Positions 22,122-33,520 are shown, numbered from the stretch's first letter. The stretch: 64,000 bases of DNA from Chloranthus sessilifolius (GCA_021018995.1 CM037593.1:5298088-5362087); one strand, 5' to 3'. The notes: generated by a model not told the origin, from the letters alone. Numbers and translations: made by a program.

Positions 22122-23006
22122 AACTAGAAGGCTCAAATTAGGAAAAAATTCATTCTAGAGTTAAAAATGTAAACTAGAATCAAAAGAAAAGCAAAAATAA
22201 ATTACCTTGCAGAAAAGATTAAGAGAGAGAATTTAGAAGATAAACTGCCTTCACACAAAACCCATCGCGGGAAGACGAAGAAAAATCACTCTTGCTTCTA
22301 GAAATCTCAAATTTTATTCAATAATCAAAGTTGTGTGTTTAGAGAATAATCTCTTCACAATTTATAGTAAGCAATAAAACCCTAAACTAACCACTAAAAG
22401 CATCTAATCTGGCGGTCAAATTGATGTGAAACTAGTCTTGTTTGAAAGCTTATCGAAGTAGCTTTCCAACGAAAAGAAACATGTCATTCTAATGAGCATC
22501 GAAGAAATAACCATATTTCGTATGTTACACTGAAAGTGACGAATTTAAGGGTCATCTACCACATATATGTACATGACTCTTGTGACGTAAAATAAAACAC
22601 TAAAATAAAATAAAATAAAATAAATGCACCTATGTAAACTAGTGGACCAAAATAAAAATCCACCACACGATCAACAATCCACATGCATATACCAATGGTC
22701 CATCACATGATCAACGATCCAACAGTAAAACATAGTAAATGATGATCCAATGATGGGAATGATGAATGGTAAATATCCAATGGCTGAAATAAAGAATGAT
22801 GAAGATCCAACGGTGGAAAGTAGTAATCCAACGATCCAAATCATCCCATGTGTGCATCTTCCCAATATGGGGCCTTCTAGGATGTCACCCATGTGCACAT
22901 GGGGTCTTCAATAGCCCATCCAAAGTGTCAAGGGAGGCTCAAGTGCTCCTGATCTCTTCTTGTGCCTTCAATACACTTTGTATGGTCTGATTTCCGCATC
23001 ATTGAC

Positions 23007-24249
23007 CCACCCGTAACAAGTATTTAACCAGATTGGTGGCATAAATATCTAACCATCGGGTTGGGTCGGGCCTCAAAGAGTCCGGGGAAGGAGATTTTTG
23101 GCCCTCATATGGCCGAACACGACCCATTAACAGCCCTAACCAGAGATTTGTTTCGGTATTCTTAATTTTTTGTGTGATGTAGTAATTTCATTAATTGAAG
23201 CGTGGCTAACTCTTATTGGAGTGGCACTAGCAGTGGAAGTTGAATTAGACTAGGATTCTTATTTCAAATATTGTAGAAGTTATTTAAAATCCTCCATTGT
23301 TGTAAACCTCAGCTTTGGAAGTAATAAGATTTATTTTTGAGAGCTTTTGAGCCTCGAAATCTATGAAGGATTATTGGTGTTCCTGTAATAGGCCATTGCA
23401 AGAAAATCCTGGTGAGATAATCAACCATGATGGAATGTTTGATTTCAGCCTTTCCACAGCTTTCATTGGTGCCTATGACCAAAAACAAGCTTCTAGTGTA
23501 TCTGCTTTGGATTGCATCAACTATTCCCTCTCAAGGTAGAAGGGGCAATAACTACTATAAGAACTATGTGTGGAGAGATATAGATGACTTGACAACAAAA
23601 TAAATTTGTAGATGATATGGTGCCAGCAAGAAAAAGAAACAAGCAAATGATCAGTTGAAACTTAGGATAAAGGCCTAGATATTGGGGAATAAAAAAATAG
23701 TTGAATAAGTAGTTTAAAAAATAGTTGAGCAAAGACAAAATATATGAAATGCAAGTTTAGCAAGCACAAGTTCTTATATATTTGAAGATAATATGGTGTT
23801 GTTCAGACAAGGAAAAAAGTAAATGGTAAGTAAGAAATTTGGAGCAAGGCCTCGTAATTAAAAAATTTAAGTAGTGGAAAGATACTCAAAAGTGAATCAA
23901 AATTTCCTGTGCCTTTGCAGTTCACTGACACATCAAATCTACATATGAAAAATTTTAATTCACATGCTGAACAGATCTAAACCATAAATCTAGTGGTCAC
24001 TACAAATTGAATGAATAATTGTTGAACTATGAAACAAAACTTGATGTCTATTTATGTTCACATAGTTGAATTGAGATAATATATGCCAGCTTTCCATAGC
24101 TCAAGCTAATAGCTAACAAATTAACGGAAAAATACTTCAAAACCCAGTTTGGATTTATTCCGAGAAGATAAAAAACTGAAGTCATTTTCCCCTTAAGGCA
24201 ATTTATGGGAAAGTAGTAGAAGTAAAGGGAAAACATACATGTGATTTAT
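23007..24249. other. Non-coding, with repeat fragments and direct-repeat unit I
   Basis: The first 130 bases (GGTTGGGTCGGGCC, then CGACCCATTAACAGCCCTA) resemble the GC-rich edges of plant hAT-type elements. About 23570-24200 is the first of three diverged direct copies described separately. I see no protein here. Confidence 0.5.
23570..24200. repeat. Diverged direct repeat, unit I
   Basis: About 23570-24150 matches 27180-27780 over most of its length; shared words are TTTAATTCACATGCTG and AATCTAGTGGT. A shorter relative lies at about 24895-25230. This is old duplicated DNA without coding potential. Confidence 0.6.
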
Positions 24250-24845
24250 TTATTTTTTTGATCAGTAAAGTAGCTTATATTGAAGCAGCAAGGCGCTGAA
24301 AAACCAATGCAAGGGTGCGATCAAAAGAAAAAAGACAGAACAGCAACAGCTGCTGTCCACAAAAAACAAAACAATGAAGCCAGATATGACATCCCTCAGC
24401 CTGGGTCCCACAAATAGGCTTCCTCACGAGTAACTATACCTCCCCTCTCCACCCAAAACCAGACCAGGTCTCGGATGGCCCTCATGATCAACCCAACCGG
24501 GCGTGTTTTACTCTCGAAAATCCGTAGATTTCTTTCGCCCGATACACTCCACAACACCGCATAGAAAGCTGGCATCCAATAATCCCCAGTCGATCCATCC
24601 GCTTTACTATCCTCCCACATCAGATAGAGATCGTATGGAGTAGCTGGCATAACCCAGCTCATCCGGAAGGACTTGATGATGATGTTCCACAGCTCCCGTG
24701 CCACTTTGCAATGAATAAGGAGATGAGAGGCGTTCTCCTCCTCCTCCTCGCCACACATCACACAGCAATTCGTGACCTCCTTTCGACTTGACAAAAGATT
24801 TTGTTAGAATACCGAGACAGATAATCGGGTTGAAGATGAGGAATA
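24250..24845 (-). mobile_element. 5'-truncated L1 tail
   Basis: A T run at about 24249-24259 marks the poly(A). The minus strand at 24396-24794 codes for an L1 C-terminal region: CCVMCGEEEEENASHLLIHC (a zinc-finger pattern), MSWVMPATPYDLYLMW and FYAVLWSVSGERNLRIFE. One frameshift near 24780 separates it from upstream LTKSFVK. Similar C-termini occur in the LINEs at 4351 and 18047. I could not settle a target duplication. Confidence 0.75.
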
Positions 24846-24894
24846 AACACATCCCGTACTTTTATATTGAGATTATCTTGGACATTACCAAATT

Positions 24895-25325
24895 GTGGTA
24901 ACTAGTATAAAAACTATGTGTGAATAGGCGAATGAGTTCTCTATCAGAGTTGTGTTGCATCAAGAATCTGCTTGAGTCCTTATTTGTTTGCTCTGATCAT
25001 GGATGCATTAACCATAGACATACAAGAAAAGATTTCATGGTGCATGTTAATTTTATATGATGAGATACTAACCGCTCAAACAAGTAAATAGTAAGTTTTT
25101 TTTTTTTTTTGATCGGTGTAAATAGTAAGTTATAATTATGGAGAATTGTCTGCTATCAATAGATTTAAAAATTAGCAGAACAAAGAGAGAAAATATGAAG
25201 TGCAACTCTAGTGAACATGATAGCCTGGAGGAAGATTTAGATAAAATTGAAAACCATCCATTGTCCAAAAAAAAAACATCCATTGTCATAGGTTTCGATA
25301 TATGGGCTCTACTTTACAAGTAGAT
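24895..25325. repeat. Diverged direct repeat, unit II (partial)
   Basis: Shares AAAACTATGTGTG, GAGTCCTTATTTG and the ATATGAAGTGCAA region with units I and III. It ends where the RTE LINE fragment starts. A poly(T) run lies at about 25097-25110. Confidence 0.5.
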
Positions 25326-25559
25326 GGTGGATTTGAGGAGGACATCTCAAATAGAATTAACGCAAGTTGGATGCAATAGAGACAAGCAAGCGGAGTATTG
25401 TGTGACCCAAGAGTTCCATTTCGATTGAAGGAACTTTTATAAGACAGCAGTAAGGCCTGTCATACTATATGTTGGTGTAGAATGTTGGGCTATAAAAAAG
25501 TGACAAGATAGAGTGCATAGAACTAAGATGCATATGTTAAGATTGATGTGTTGAGTAAC

Positions 25560-26471
25560 TGACGCAGGACGGTACCCTAAACTACGTGAATGCAATGATT
25601 AATTTTGCCGAAATTAAATTGGAATTAAATAAACAATAAAACTTGCAAAATATAACGAATACCTCAGGTTTTCGTAGTATTCCATGAGAGAATCACGCAT
25701 AATTCAGGCAAGGTTCAGTCCGAGCACTAGATCCGTTAGGTTGTGGCGCAGATCGATCATAGAGATAGAACTCTAGGTTTTTCCAAATTAGGGCGCTCAC
25801 GATTCAACGATGGGATCACTGATTTCTTCTGATTATTTGATGCGGAAGGTTTAATAACTCTGCTGGGATCTGCGGTTGTTGAATCGGATCGATTCACGGT
25901 GTAGGGAAAACTAGGATTTAGGATGTTAAAAAGGGATGATGGCTGATTTAGGATTGTAAGAATCAACACACAAACAGAGAAGATGAAATAGATAGATAGA
26001 TTGGCAGGCTTCACACCCTTGGCTTCGCACCATACCCTTCTCGGGAAGAAGATTCACTCTTCATAGAGGCTCATCTCAAGCACACACATAAGCAAAAGCT
26101 CTTTTCATTCATAATCAATAATCTCCTCAATAGAGTGTTTACAATGCCTTTATATAGGCTAAGAAAACCCTAAACAATATCAAACTCGCAATTAAAAGAG
26201 TCCTAAAATAATAAAAGACAAAAAAAAGAGAAGAAAAAAGAAAATTTTCGTCGCTGGGCCCGCTCGAGCGAGGATTATAACCGCTCAAGCGAGCTTAAGT
26301 GGTTGCTTGAGCGAGGGGTCGCTTGACACTGTTTTCCTCGCGGTTTGTACCCGTCCTCTACATTTCCAGAATTCCCTTTTTGCCTAGTTTTGATTTCCAT
26401 TCCACTTCTTCCGACGTCGGTACACGCGAAAAGGCCCATATCCGATGTATACGATGTCGGCGTCCCCGTCA
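25560..26471 (-). repeat. Solo LTR related to the gag-only elements
   Basis: Starts TGACGCAGGACGG and ends CCCCGTCA. It is flanked by GTAAC at 25555-25559 and 26472-26476. The start matches the 8261 and 10843 LTRs (TGATGCAGGACGACG). A solo LTR arises when the two LTRs of a full element recombine. Its 26255-26320 part carries CTCGAGCG/CTCAAGCGAGC units where the relatives carry CGGACGTCCG units. Confidence 0.85.
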
Positions 26472-26544
26472 GTAACAACAACAAATAAAATTAGGAACGA
26501 GTACAAAAGAGGAAATTTGAGAGTTACGGATTGTCTCTTTAGAT

Positions 26545-26774
26545 CATGGGTTAAAATGCCGGAAAACCGGTACGTATCATCCGGTCAAAAAACCGATACG
26601 TACCGGACGATACGTACCGGAATAGTAGTGTACCGGACGATACATTCAATGTATCGTCCATTATTTGCAATACAAATGAGCGATACGGTACATTTAATGT
26701 ACCGTATCGTTCACGTCCGATACCGATACGTATCGTCCGATACGTATCGGTATCGGACGATATTTTGATCCATG
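26545..26774. mobile_element. hAT-like MITE, CATGG family, copy A
   Basis: 230 bp, bounded by CATGGGTTAAAAT and, in reverse complement, CATGGATCAAAAT. The target duplication is CTTTAGAT at 26537-26544 and 26775-26782. The interior is a string of CGATACGTATCG-like palindromes. The frame running through it is not a gene. Confidence 0.85.
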
Positions 26775-27079
26775 CTTTAGATGGTTTAGAAAATGTACAT
26801 TGGGATCAGAAGCATACCATGTATGAAGGATTGAGATGCTACAAGCACTAGGAAGTAAGAGAAGAGGAAGACTAGGTAATACCTAGAGGGAAGCATTAAG
26901 AAGTGACATGAATGATTGGAGAGTTACGGAGAGCTTAGTGGTGATAACAAATAAGAGAAATAGGCATCGAAAAGCAAACTCCAAATAGATGGGATACGGC
27001 GATGATGATGAGGAGGAATGTAAAAGGAGTGATAAGCCGATAACTAGAAATGATGATGAGGAGGACGAGGAGGAATGTA

Positions 27080-28230
27080 ACTAAAACTATCTGTGGAGAG
27101 ACAACTGAGCTCCCTGTCAAAGTTGGGTTGTATTAAGCGTCTTCTTTGAGTCCTTATTTGGTTGAATTGGTTATAGATGAATTGGCAATAAAATTACATT
27201 GTCAAAGGATATGGTGCTAGCAAGACAATCAATGTAACATTTAAATGACAAGTTGAAATTTTGGATAATGGTCGTACAAATAGGGGGTCAAAAAAAAGTA
27301 GGTGGTCAATAAATAGTTGAACAAAAACACTATATGAAGTGTTGCATACTCGGGTTCTTATTAACTTGCAGCGGTTATGGATGAACTAACAACACAAACA
27401 CAAATGCGGATAATATGGTGTTTTCCATACAAGAAAAAAGTAAATGATAAGTAGGAACATTGGAGAAAAGATTTGGATTAAAGAATCTAAAAATAGAGAG
27501 AAGCCACTCAAAATTGACTCAAAATTTCCTGTCTCTATACAGTTCACATAACACATCAAACCTCCATATAAAAAAATTTAATTCACATGCTGGGGAAATC
27601 TAAACCAAAAATCTAGTGGTTATAACAAATTGAATGAACCAATGCTGAACTGTGAATCAAAATTTCATGTCTCTTTACCCTTCACATAACTGAATTTACA
27701 TAATATATGCCAGCTTACTGTAGCTGAAGCTAATATATACCAAATTAATGGGAAAAATACTTCAAAAAACATAAAATCAGAAACAAAAGGCCAATTGCAA
27801 ACTGTCACAAAATTCTCCGAATTAATCAAAATTTTATTGATAAATTCTCCGAATAAGTGGTCTACCAAACTTTTCGTCGAATATTCGCTTGATTTCAATT
27901 ATCTGAGTTTTTCTCAAATTTGACATTTTTTTCGGAATTCTTATCACTGCCATATAGGCTTTTAATCATACTTCATATTGTTTTCTATGATTGTAAATTT
28001 TAAATGCACACGGATTATGTTATAAACTTATTTTATTATTTAAAGATATCACTTTTAATTTTAAATAGGTTAACATATATTTTTATATATGTTAGGAATT
28101 TTTTATTATTTTATAATCTCCAAATTTTTCTAAAGTTTTTCCCAAATTTATCCGTATTAAACGAACTGACACCCAACCAAATGATTGCCGAATTTGAACT
28201 TTGTTACTACGACTGCAAAACGATACAATC
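27080..28230. repeat. Diverged direct repeat, unit III, then AT-rich non-coding DNA
   Basis: 27080-27780 matches unit I in the same orientation. 27780-28230 is AT-rich and I see nothing recognisable in it. If the PEX1 exon at 28303-28497 belongs to a live gene, this is its first intron. Confidence 0.55.
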
Positions 28231-28302
28231 GAATTAGAACGAGAACTCAAAATTTCTCACTCGATCAACATAATACAAACGAACAACCGAAAGGAGAATC
28301 AC

Positions 28303-28497
28303 CTCTATCGAAGAAGATCGCGACGCCGATCCCGACCACGCGACGTTCCAGCAATCACTGCCGTTCGATCGGAACTCCAAAGCTAGAACTGGAGGGAGAA
28401 ACCCTAGACTGGTTGATTCTAGGGTTTGGATAAGTGAGAGGGGAAGAGAGACGAAGCAGCTCTCTATATCTCCAACCACTCTCACCTCAAACTCCAT
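28303..28497 (-). CDS. PEX1: PEX1-like peroxisome biogenesis protein, first coding exon only
   Basis: PEX1 is an AAA+ ATPase that, with PEX6, pulls the receptor PEX5 out of the peroxisome membrane for reuse. The minus strand from ATG 28497 gives 65 codons beginning MEFEVRVVGDIESCFVSLPL and continuing LPPVLALEF and WNVAWSGSASRSSSIE. I recognise this as the N-terminal end of plant PEX1, which is over 1000 residues in full. The exon ends at GAG followed by GTGATT, a usable donor. No stop or frameshift is present. Exon 2 would lie to the left, but 28 kb of transposons follow and I see no PEX1 exon there. It is either the start of a gene with a very long first intron or a stranded fragment. Confidence 0.7.
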
Positions 28498-28560
28498 TTT
28501 TTAAGTTATAAAATGAAGTTGGAAGCAATTCGGTTGATCTATATATATATAGCCAGGAGT
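28498..28560 (-). promoter_or_regulatory. Possible core promoter of the PEX1-like exon
   Basis: The minus strand carries CTATATATATATAG at about 28537-28550, 40-53 bases upstream of the ATG. As a TATA box it would give a very short leader. The match could also be a chance AT repeat. Confidence 0.35.
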
Positions 28561-28810
28561 GCGTACGATAGTAGCCAATGCACCTCTCTACGAGCGCATG
28601 ATAGGCATGAGTAAGTAGTAACTGACTTCTCTGTTCTGCTTTCGTAGCAGAAGAGGATAAAGTTAGTTAACTGATATTTCGTCTACCGAGGCTACTAGCA
28701 TCTTTCGAAACGATTTGCTCCAGGGGTAATAAATTGCGCTGCCGCCGTCCGAAATTTCGGACCCACCGAAACGGAAACGAAATCCGTAATTTTGATCCTT
28801 GTCCGCATTA
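28560..28810. other. Non-coding, with a fragment of the CAAGGATC MITE family
   Basis: 28760-28805 (CGAAATTTCGG and TTTTGATCCTTG) is one end of the MITE type seen intact at 29068-29283. Nothing else is recognisable. Confidence 0.5.
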
Positions 28811-28819
28811 GTGGGGAAT

Positions 28820-29449
28820 GAGTACCTTTAAATTCACGCACCGAATCTTTGAGTTCACCCACGCTGAAACACATTGAACGCATTGAATCAAACGATGGAG
28901 ATTGTTTTATCTTCCAATCTTTTATAAGGTCAATTTTGAGATTATGGGTGTACCATCATTTGGTCGATTTTTTATTTCATGTGATACACACTAAAAAAGT
29001 AACCTTAAAATCAATTTTGAGCGTACACATGATGTTAAGGTCACTTTTCTAAAATGTGTATCACGTGCAAGGATCAAAATTTCGGTTTTAGGCATGACCG
29101 AAATCGAAAATTTGGACCAAAATTTCAGCTAAAAACCAAAATTTCGACCGAAATTTCGGCCAAAAACTTCAGTCCCATACATTTTATGACCGAAATTTCG
29201 GTCCACATTATCGTTTCGGTGAGGACCGAAACCGATAATTTGGACCAAAATTTCGGTCATTTCGGCCGAAATTTTGATCCTTGATCACATGAAATAAAAC
29301 GATGATCGTCTGATGGTATCCTCATGATCCCAAGATCCATCATGTGAAAGATTGGAAGGATAAATGATCACCATCATCCGATTCAATGCAATCAATGTGT
29401 TTTAGCGTGAGTGAACTCAAAGATTCGGTGGGTGGATTTAAAGGTACTT
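28820..29449. mobile_element. Mutator-like foldback MITE, with a second MITE nested in it
   Basis: Long inverted arms: the left starts GAGTACCTTTAAATTCACGC, the right ends with the complement (GATTTAAAGGTACTT). The 9-bp flanks are GTGGGGAAT at 28811-28819 and 29450-29458. A 9-bp duplication with long arms is characteristic of Mutator-like elements. It has no transposase. The inner element at 29068-29283 splits it near the centre. Confidence 0.8.
29068..29283. mobile_element. hAT-like MITE, CAAGGATC family
   Basis: Perfect 18-bp inverted ends CAAGGATCAAAATTTCGG. Flanks are ATCACGTG (29060-29067) and ATCACATG (29284-29291), an 8-bp duplication with one change. The interior is many tandem ACCGAAATTTCGGT-type palindromes. 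The ends share GGATCAAAAT with the CATGG family. Confidence 0.85.
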
Positions 29450-29458
29450 GTGGGGAAT

Positions 29459-30398
29459 TAGCAAAGCTTTTTGTCACGTACCACACTTAACATAAGATCT
29501 TAAGCGTAAGAGTCGCACCGATTGTCAAGGGGAGACGCTAAGTCTATGGCATTAGTCTAATGCTAACCAGTAAAATGCACATAGTGTTCACGATAGCGAC
29601 AAAACTAGGATCCATAGTTTAAAGAAGGGTACCTTTGTTCACGCTTACGGGATCTTCAGACCATGGTCTTACGATCAGACGGTCATTTGTTTATTCTATA
29701 TGGCACATATCCCAATAATTGCCCTAAAATCAAGTTCGATCTTAATGTGTGTCATATGAGTTTAGGGCCATGTTTTGGGGATCTGTGTCACGTGAGATCA
29801 AAGCCTAACTCTCTTATGATATCTATTGATGATTTGAAGATCCATTATATGAAAGATTAGGGTGAAAAATGATACCCATTATCTGATTTCCTAGCAGGTA
29901 ATTGGTTTCAAGGCGTTTCAGATGTAGGCTCTTCCACTAAGCATATAGGAGCTAAGGAATGTGGGAGAGATATTTGAGAATTTGGGAGAGACTCCTTAAG
30001 GCTACTAAAAAACGGTTCATTTATTTGAGATCCAAGATTCTTCCTTCTAGATGTTCATGTGCTTAACCCATCGATTGCTTTGAATCAAAAGATGGAAATC
30101 GTTATTTGTCTCAATCTTTAACAAACCAGATCTTGAGACCATGGTCTATTGTCAAACAATTAGGTTTTGATTCCACATGCCAATCATCTCAAAAAAGGAA
30201 TATGTTTTGCATCAAATGTCGTTCTTGGATCACTTTTCGAGACGTTTTTTACATCAAAATCTGACTATCTGATGGTACGCTTGTGATCTCCAAATCTTGT
30301 GTTTCGAAGAAGGAAGAATTTTGGGTTGATATAAATTACCATTAATTTTTTGTCTCTCGAGTAGATGATACTTATAAGAGCACTCTCATTGTAAAAAT
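29459..30398. other. Non-coding, with decayed foldback fragments
   Basis: 29660-29940 and 30040-30300 hold words of the foldback family (GATGGAAATCGT, CTTGAGACCATGGTC, CACATGCCAATC) without clear ends. I see no gene. Confidence 0.45.
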
Positions 30399-30818
30399 GA
30401 GTACCTTTAAATCCACCCACCAAATCTTTGAGTTCACCCACGTTGAAACACATTGATTTGGTAAATTTGGTAGAATCAAATGATGGCGATCGTTTATCCT
30501 CCCAATCTTTCATACGATGGATCTTGAGATCATGAGCCTACCATCAGACGATTAGTGTTTTATTTCTCACTGCACACATCTCAGAAAAATGACTTTAACA
30601 TCACGTGCACACTCAAAATTGATTTTTTAAGGTCACTCTTTTGGGTGTGTACCCCATGAAATAAAAAATCGACCGTCTGATGATACGATCATATTCTCAA
30701 GATCCATCGTGTGCAAGATTGAGATGATAAACAATCCCCATCGTCTGATGCAATATAATCAATGTGTTTCAATGTGGGTAAACTCAAAGATTTGGTAGGT
30801 GGATTTAAAGATATTCTT
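30399..30818. mobile_element. Foldback MITE of the 28820 family
   Basis: Left GAGTACCTTTAAATCCACCC; right the complement around GGTGGATTTAAAG. The inner halves are also mutually inverted (GATCTTGAGATCATGAGCC against its partner near 30690-30720). The target duplication is not clear. Confidence 0.7.
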
Positions 30819-33500
30819 TAAAAATATTTATAAATATAAAAAAAAATTCCTTTCATGTACGGCAACTCTCCTATTGTATAATAGTAAAGCTTTTATGAAC
30901 TTCCCCTTCTTACATTATAATAGTAGGTGAACAAGAGAAATGCTTTGAGAAGGGTTATTTTTTCTTGAAAAGTGAGATTTTTAGAATGGGTAGCTCTCAT
31001 GGCATCCACGCGTTCTCTGAGAACACATATTGATTGGGTGGGATAAGATGATGGAAATTGTGAAATGAATTGAAGATAAACATGGATATCAATGTTACAT
31101 GAATGTATCATTTCTTTTAATTTCATCTTTCTTGTCATCTAATGCACGTTTGACTCCGTCTCGCTCAAGACGTTGAGTCATAATCATGCTTATCACTTGT
31201 TTAGTTAAACTCCGTCATGCTCAAGACATTGGGTCTAATCAATCATATCATTTATTGCACGTCAAATTTCGTTTCGCTCAAGACGTTAGGTTTAATCATA
31301 CTCATCATACTCTTATTTAATTAGACTCCATCGTACACAAAATGTTGGGTCTAATACCTTCGTAAACTCCACCAGGTATAAGATGTTAGGTTTAATGCTT
31401 CTTAATCATATTTAGTTGAACTTCATCAAGCACAAGATGTTGAATCTAATACCTTCTTAGACTCCATCATGTATAAGATGTTGGGTTTAATACTTATTGA
31501 TCATGGCTTGACATTTTATCATATTTTATGCGTCTTGATTGTGCATTATATAGATCATTATGGAATATGTAAAGTGTATAAGAGTAATATCATAATACAT
31601 AAGTATTTAATTGCATTTAATCATGATACATAAGCATTGAAATATACACAATCATGGTGCATAAACATTATAATGCATATCATACGATCATAGTGCATGA
31701 ACATTGACATTTAATGACATTGCTATGAGAATAACTGATTATAAAACTTAACTATTCAAACTTAATCTATTGAATTCATGTTCGAGCTCAATCTATTGAT
31801 TTTCGCTCAATTCATTGTTTTCTCAATCAATTGACATAAATCCATGCTCAAGCTCAATCTATTGAGTTTTGCTCAATCCATTAAGTTTTGTTTGTTACCA
31901 TTTAATGTTCACCCTCAATCGATTGACATACAAGAATCAATCGATTGAAATAATTTTGTGCATTTTTCTAAAACAATATCGTTTATTAGTATCTGCTTTA
32001 ATGTTCATCCTCAATCGATTGACATCAAGGAATCAATCGATTGACATAATTCTGTGCATTTTTCAAAAATAATATCATATATTAGTACCTGTGTTAATGT
32101 CCATCCTCAAATGATTGACATCCAATAATCAATCGATTGACATAATTTCGTGCTCAATCTATTGAGTTCGACTCAATCTATTGATTTCTCAATCCATTGA
32201 ATTCTCGATCTTAATCGATTGACTCAAATCTGTGAGCACACCTCAAAATGCATCAAATCACATGATGAGATTTCAACCATCTTCTTCTTAATCAAAATTA
32301 TCAACATTATGGATCACTAATCATAGCATGCATCCATTTAATCATCAATTCATTATTAATGAAATAAACTCACTAATTTACATAAAAATCTATCTAAAAA
32401 TCAATATTTTTAAGTTCAATGGAAAACATGATTTCTCCATACCTAGATCGATCGTACCACCACGATTAGATTAAGATCCCAACAATGATAATTATTCTAG
32501 TAGGAGGTGAAGGTCACTTGAAAATATACGCCAACGTCCTGCCAATCTTCCAAAATAAAGGTTCTAAAAAGGTAGATCTAGAATTTCTTCTCTGAGGTCT
32601 TTAGAGTTTCTGACGGCTCTATTCTTAAAAAGAACTCTGAATGAGATTATGATTTAGGGTTCTCCGTAAGACACTTATTTATAATATTTTAGGGATTATC
32701 CGGTGAACACACATAACAAGGTTTGATCCTTAGACTTCTTATCTAGAACTTGAAGCCTTTAACTAATAGGCTATCACAAAACTTATGTTCATAAATGTCG
32801 GAAATAAATATAAGAGCTTGAAAAATTAAAACATGTATTTTTAGTTAAAATATTTTGAAAAGTCACGGCATGCGGCGAATACGATATTAAGCATATACAC
32901 ATAAATTAGGTGTATCAAAGACATAAAATTCAGATCATAACAAATACGATCTCTATCGTCTCATCTGACCTAATCAATGAATTTTAAAGGGTCTTCGATG
33001 TAGGTGCCTTCACAGATTGCGTGGGTGCCATCTTAACTCTCAAAATTAAATATAAAAATAAAAACAACTTGGTTTTGTGTGTGATAGCGATTGGATCGGT
33101 CACTCTGGACTACTTATGCAATGGCTTGTTATATTTATTTATTACTTTCGAATATAATAAATATTTTAAATAATTTTAAAGAAAATAAAACTTCATTTTG
33201 ATTTCTTAGTTTTGTGGGTTGGTTTTTTAGGCAACTAGTACGGATGCACGTGCAAATGCACGTGGATTGCAGGATTAAAAATCGTTTTATCCCTTGAAAT
33301 TAAAATTAAATTCAATGGTTAGGATTTACCTAGGATTTTTAATTAATATATTTATATTTTTAAAACTCTAATTATTAAACTACTACGATATCCTTTAACA
33401 TATTTCAACTATATCATATCCTAGAGCAAATTGCATACCATATATAACAGAAAGCAAACCCATACGAAAATAGAAGAAGAAATCGAAAAAACTCAAGATT
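30819..33500. repeat. AT-rich repeat region with two tandem arrays
   Basis: 31147-31500 is an array of about 40-60-bp units around GACTCCATCATGCACAAGATG. 31904-32135 is a 96-bp unit repeated about 2.5 times, each with AATCGATTGA palindromes; related CTCAATCTATTGA words extend to 32220. 32930-33035 resembles one arm of a foldback element. The whole may be an old LTR, but I could not find paired ends. No gene is evident. Confidence 0.5.
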
Positions 33501-33520
33501 TGATTTGAGTCGATTTGTTG

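Larger units (their letters stand above)
12714..23001 (-). mobile_element. Ty3/Gypsy chromovirus with large pol deletion and nested insertions
   Basis: The two LTRs are 12714-14367 and 17698-23001, the latter split by an L1. The flanks are TTGAC on both sides (12709-12713 and 23002-23006), a 5-bp target duplication. On the minus strand the order is 5' LTR, primer-binding site, gag, protease, the tail of integrase, chromodomain, polypurine tract (about 14368-14376) and 3' LTR. Reverse transcriptase, RNase H and the integrase core are missing. The presence of a chromodomain places it among chromoviruses, which insert with the help of histone marks. Confidence 0.88.
17698..23001 (-). repeat. 5' LTR of the Gypsy element, interrupted by a LINE
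   Basis: The LTR parts are 17698-18046 and 22140-23001. The L1 between them has duplicated 18 bp of LTR. The LTR ends ...GCATCA at 23001, followed by the TTGAC target duplication. Confidence 0.85.
25326..27030 (+). mobile_element. 3' part of an RTE-type LINE, split by a solo LTR and a MITE
   Basis: Three pieces (25326-25559, 26477-26536, 26783-27030) give the C-terminal end of a plant RTE reverse transcriptase protein. They read EEDISNRINASWMQ, RQASGVLCDPRVPFRLK and the degenerate block ending VECWAIKK; then NKIRNEYKRGNLRVT; then RMNDWRV-like residues and the GATGATGATGAGGAGG tail, a simple-repeat tail usual in RTE LINEs. The frame shifts often. The protein order is restored only when the two insertions are removed, which supports the nesting. 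Confidence 0.7.

Noticed and set aside
26445-26768. 107-residue open frame
   Set aside because: It runs from the solo LTR end through LINE remnant into a MITE; the repeated RYVSS and YRT words are palindrome translations.
31147-32135. CRISPR-like regular repeats
   Set aside because: Units are contiguous tandem repeats without unique spacers, in a plant nuclear context.
31138-32960. Solo LTR spanning both tandem arrays
   Set aside because: No paired TG/CA ends with a 5-bp duplication could be found.
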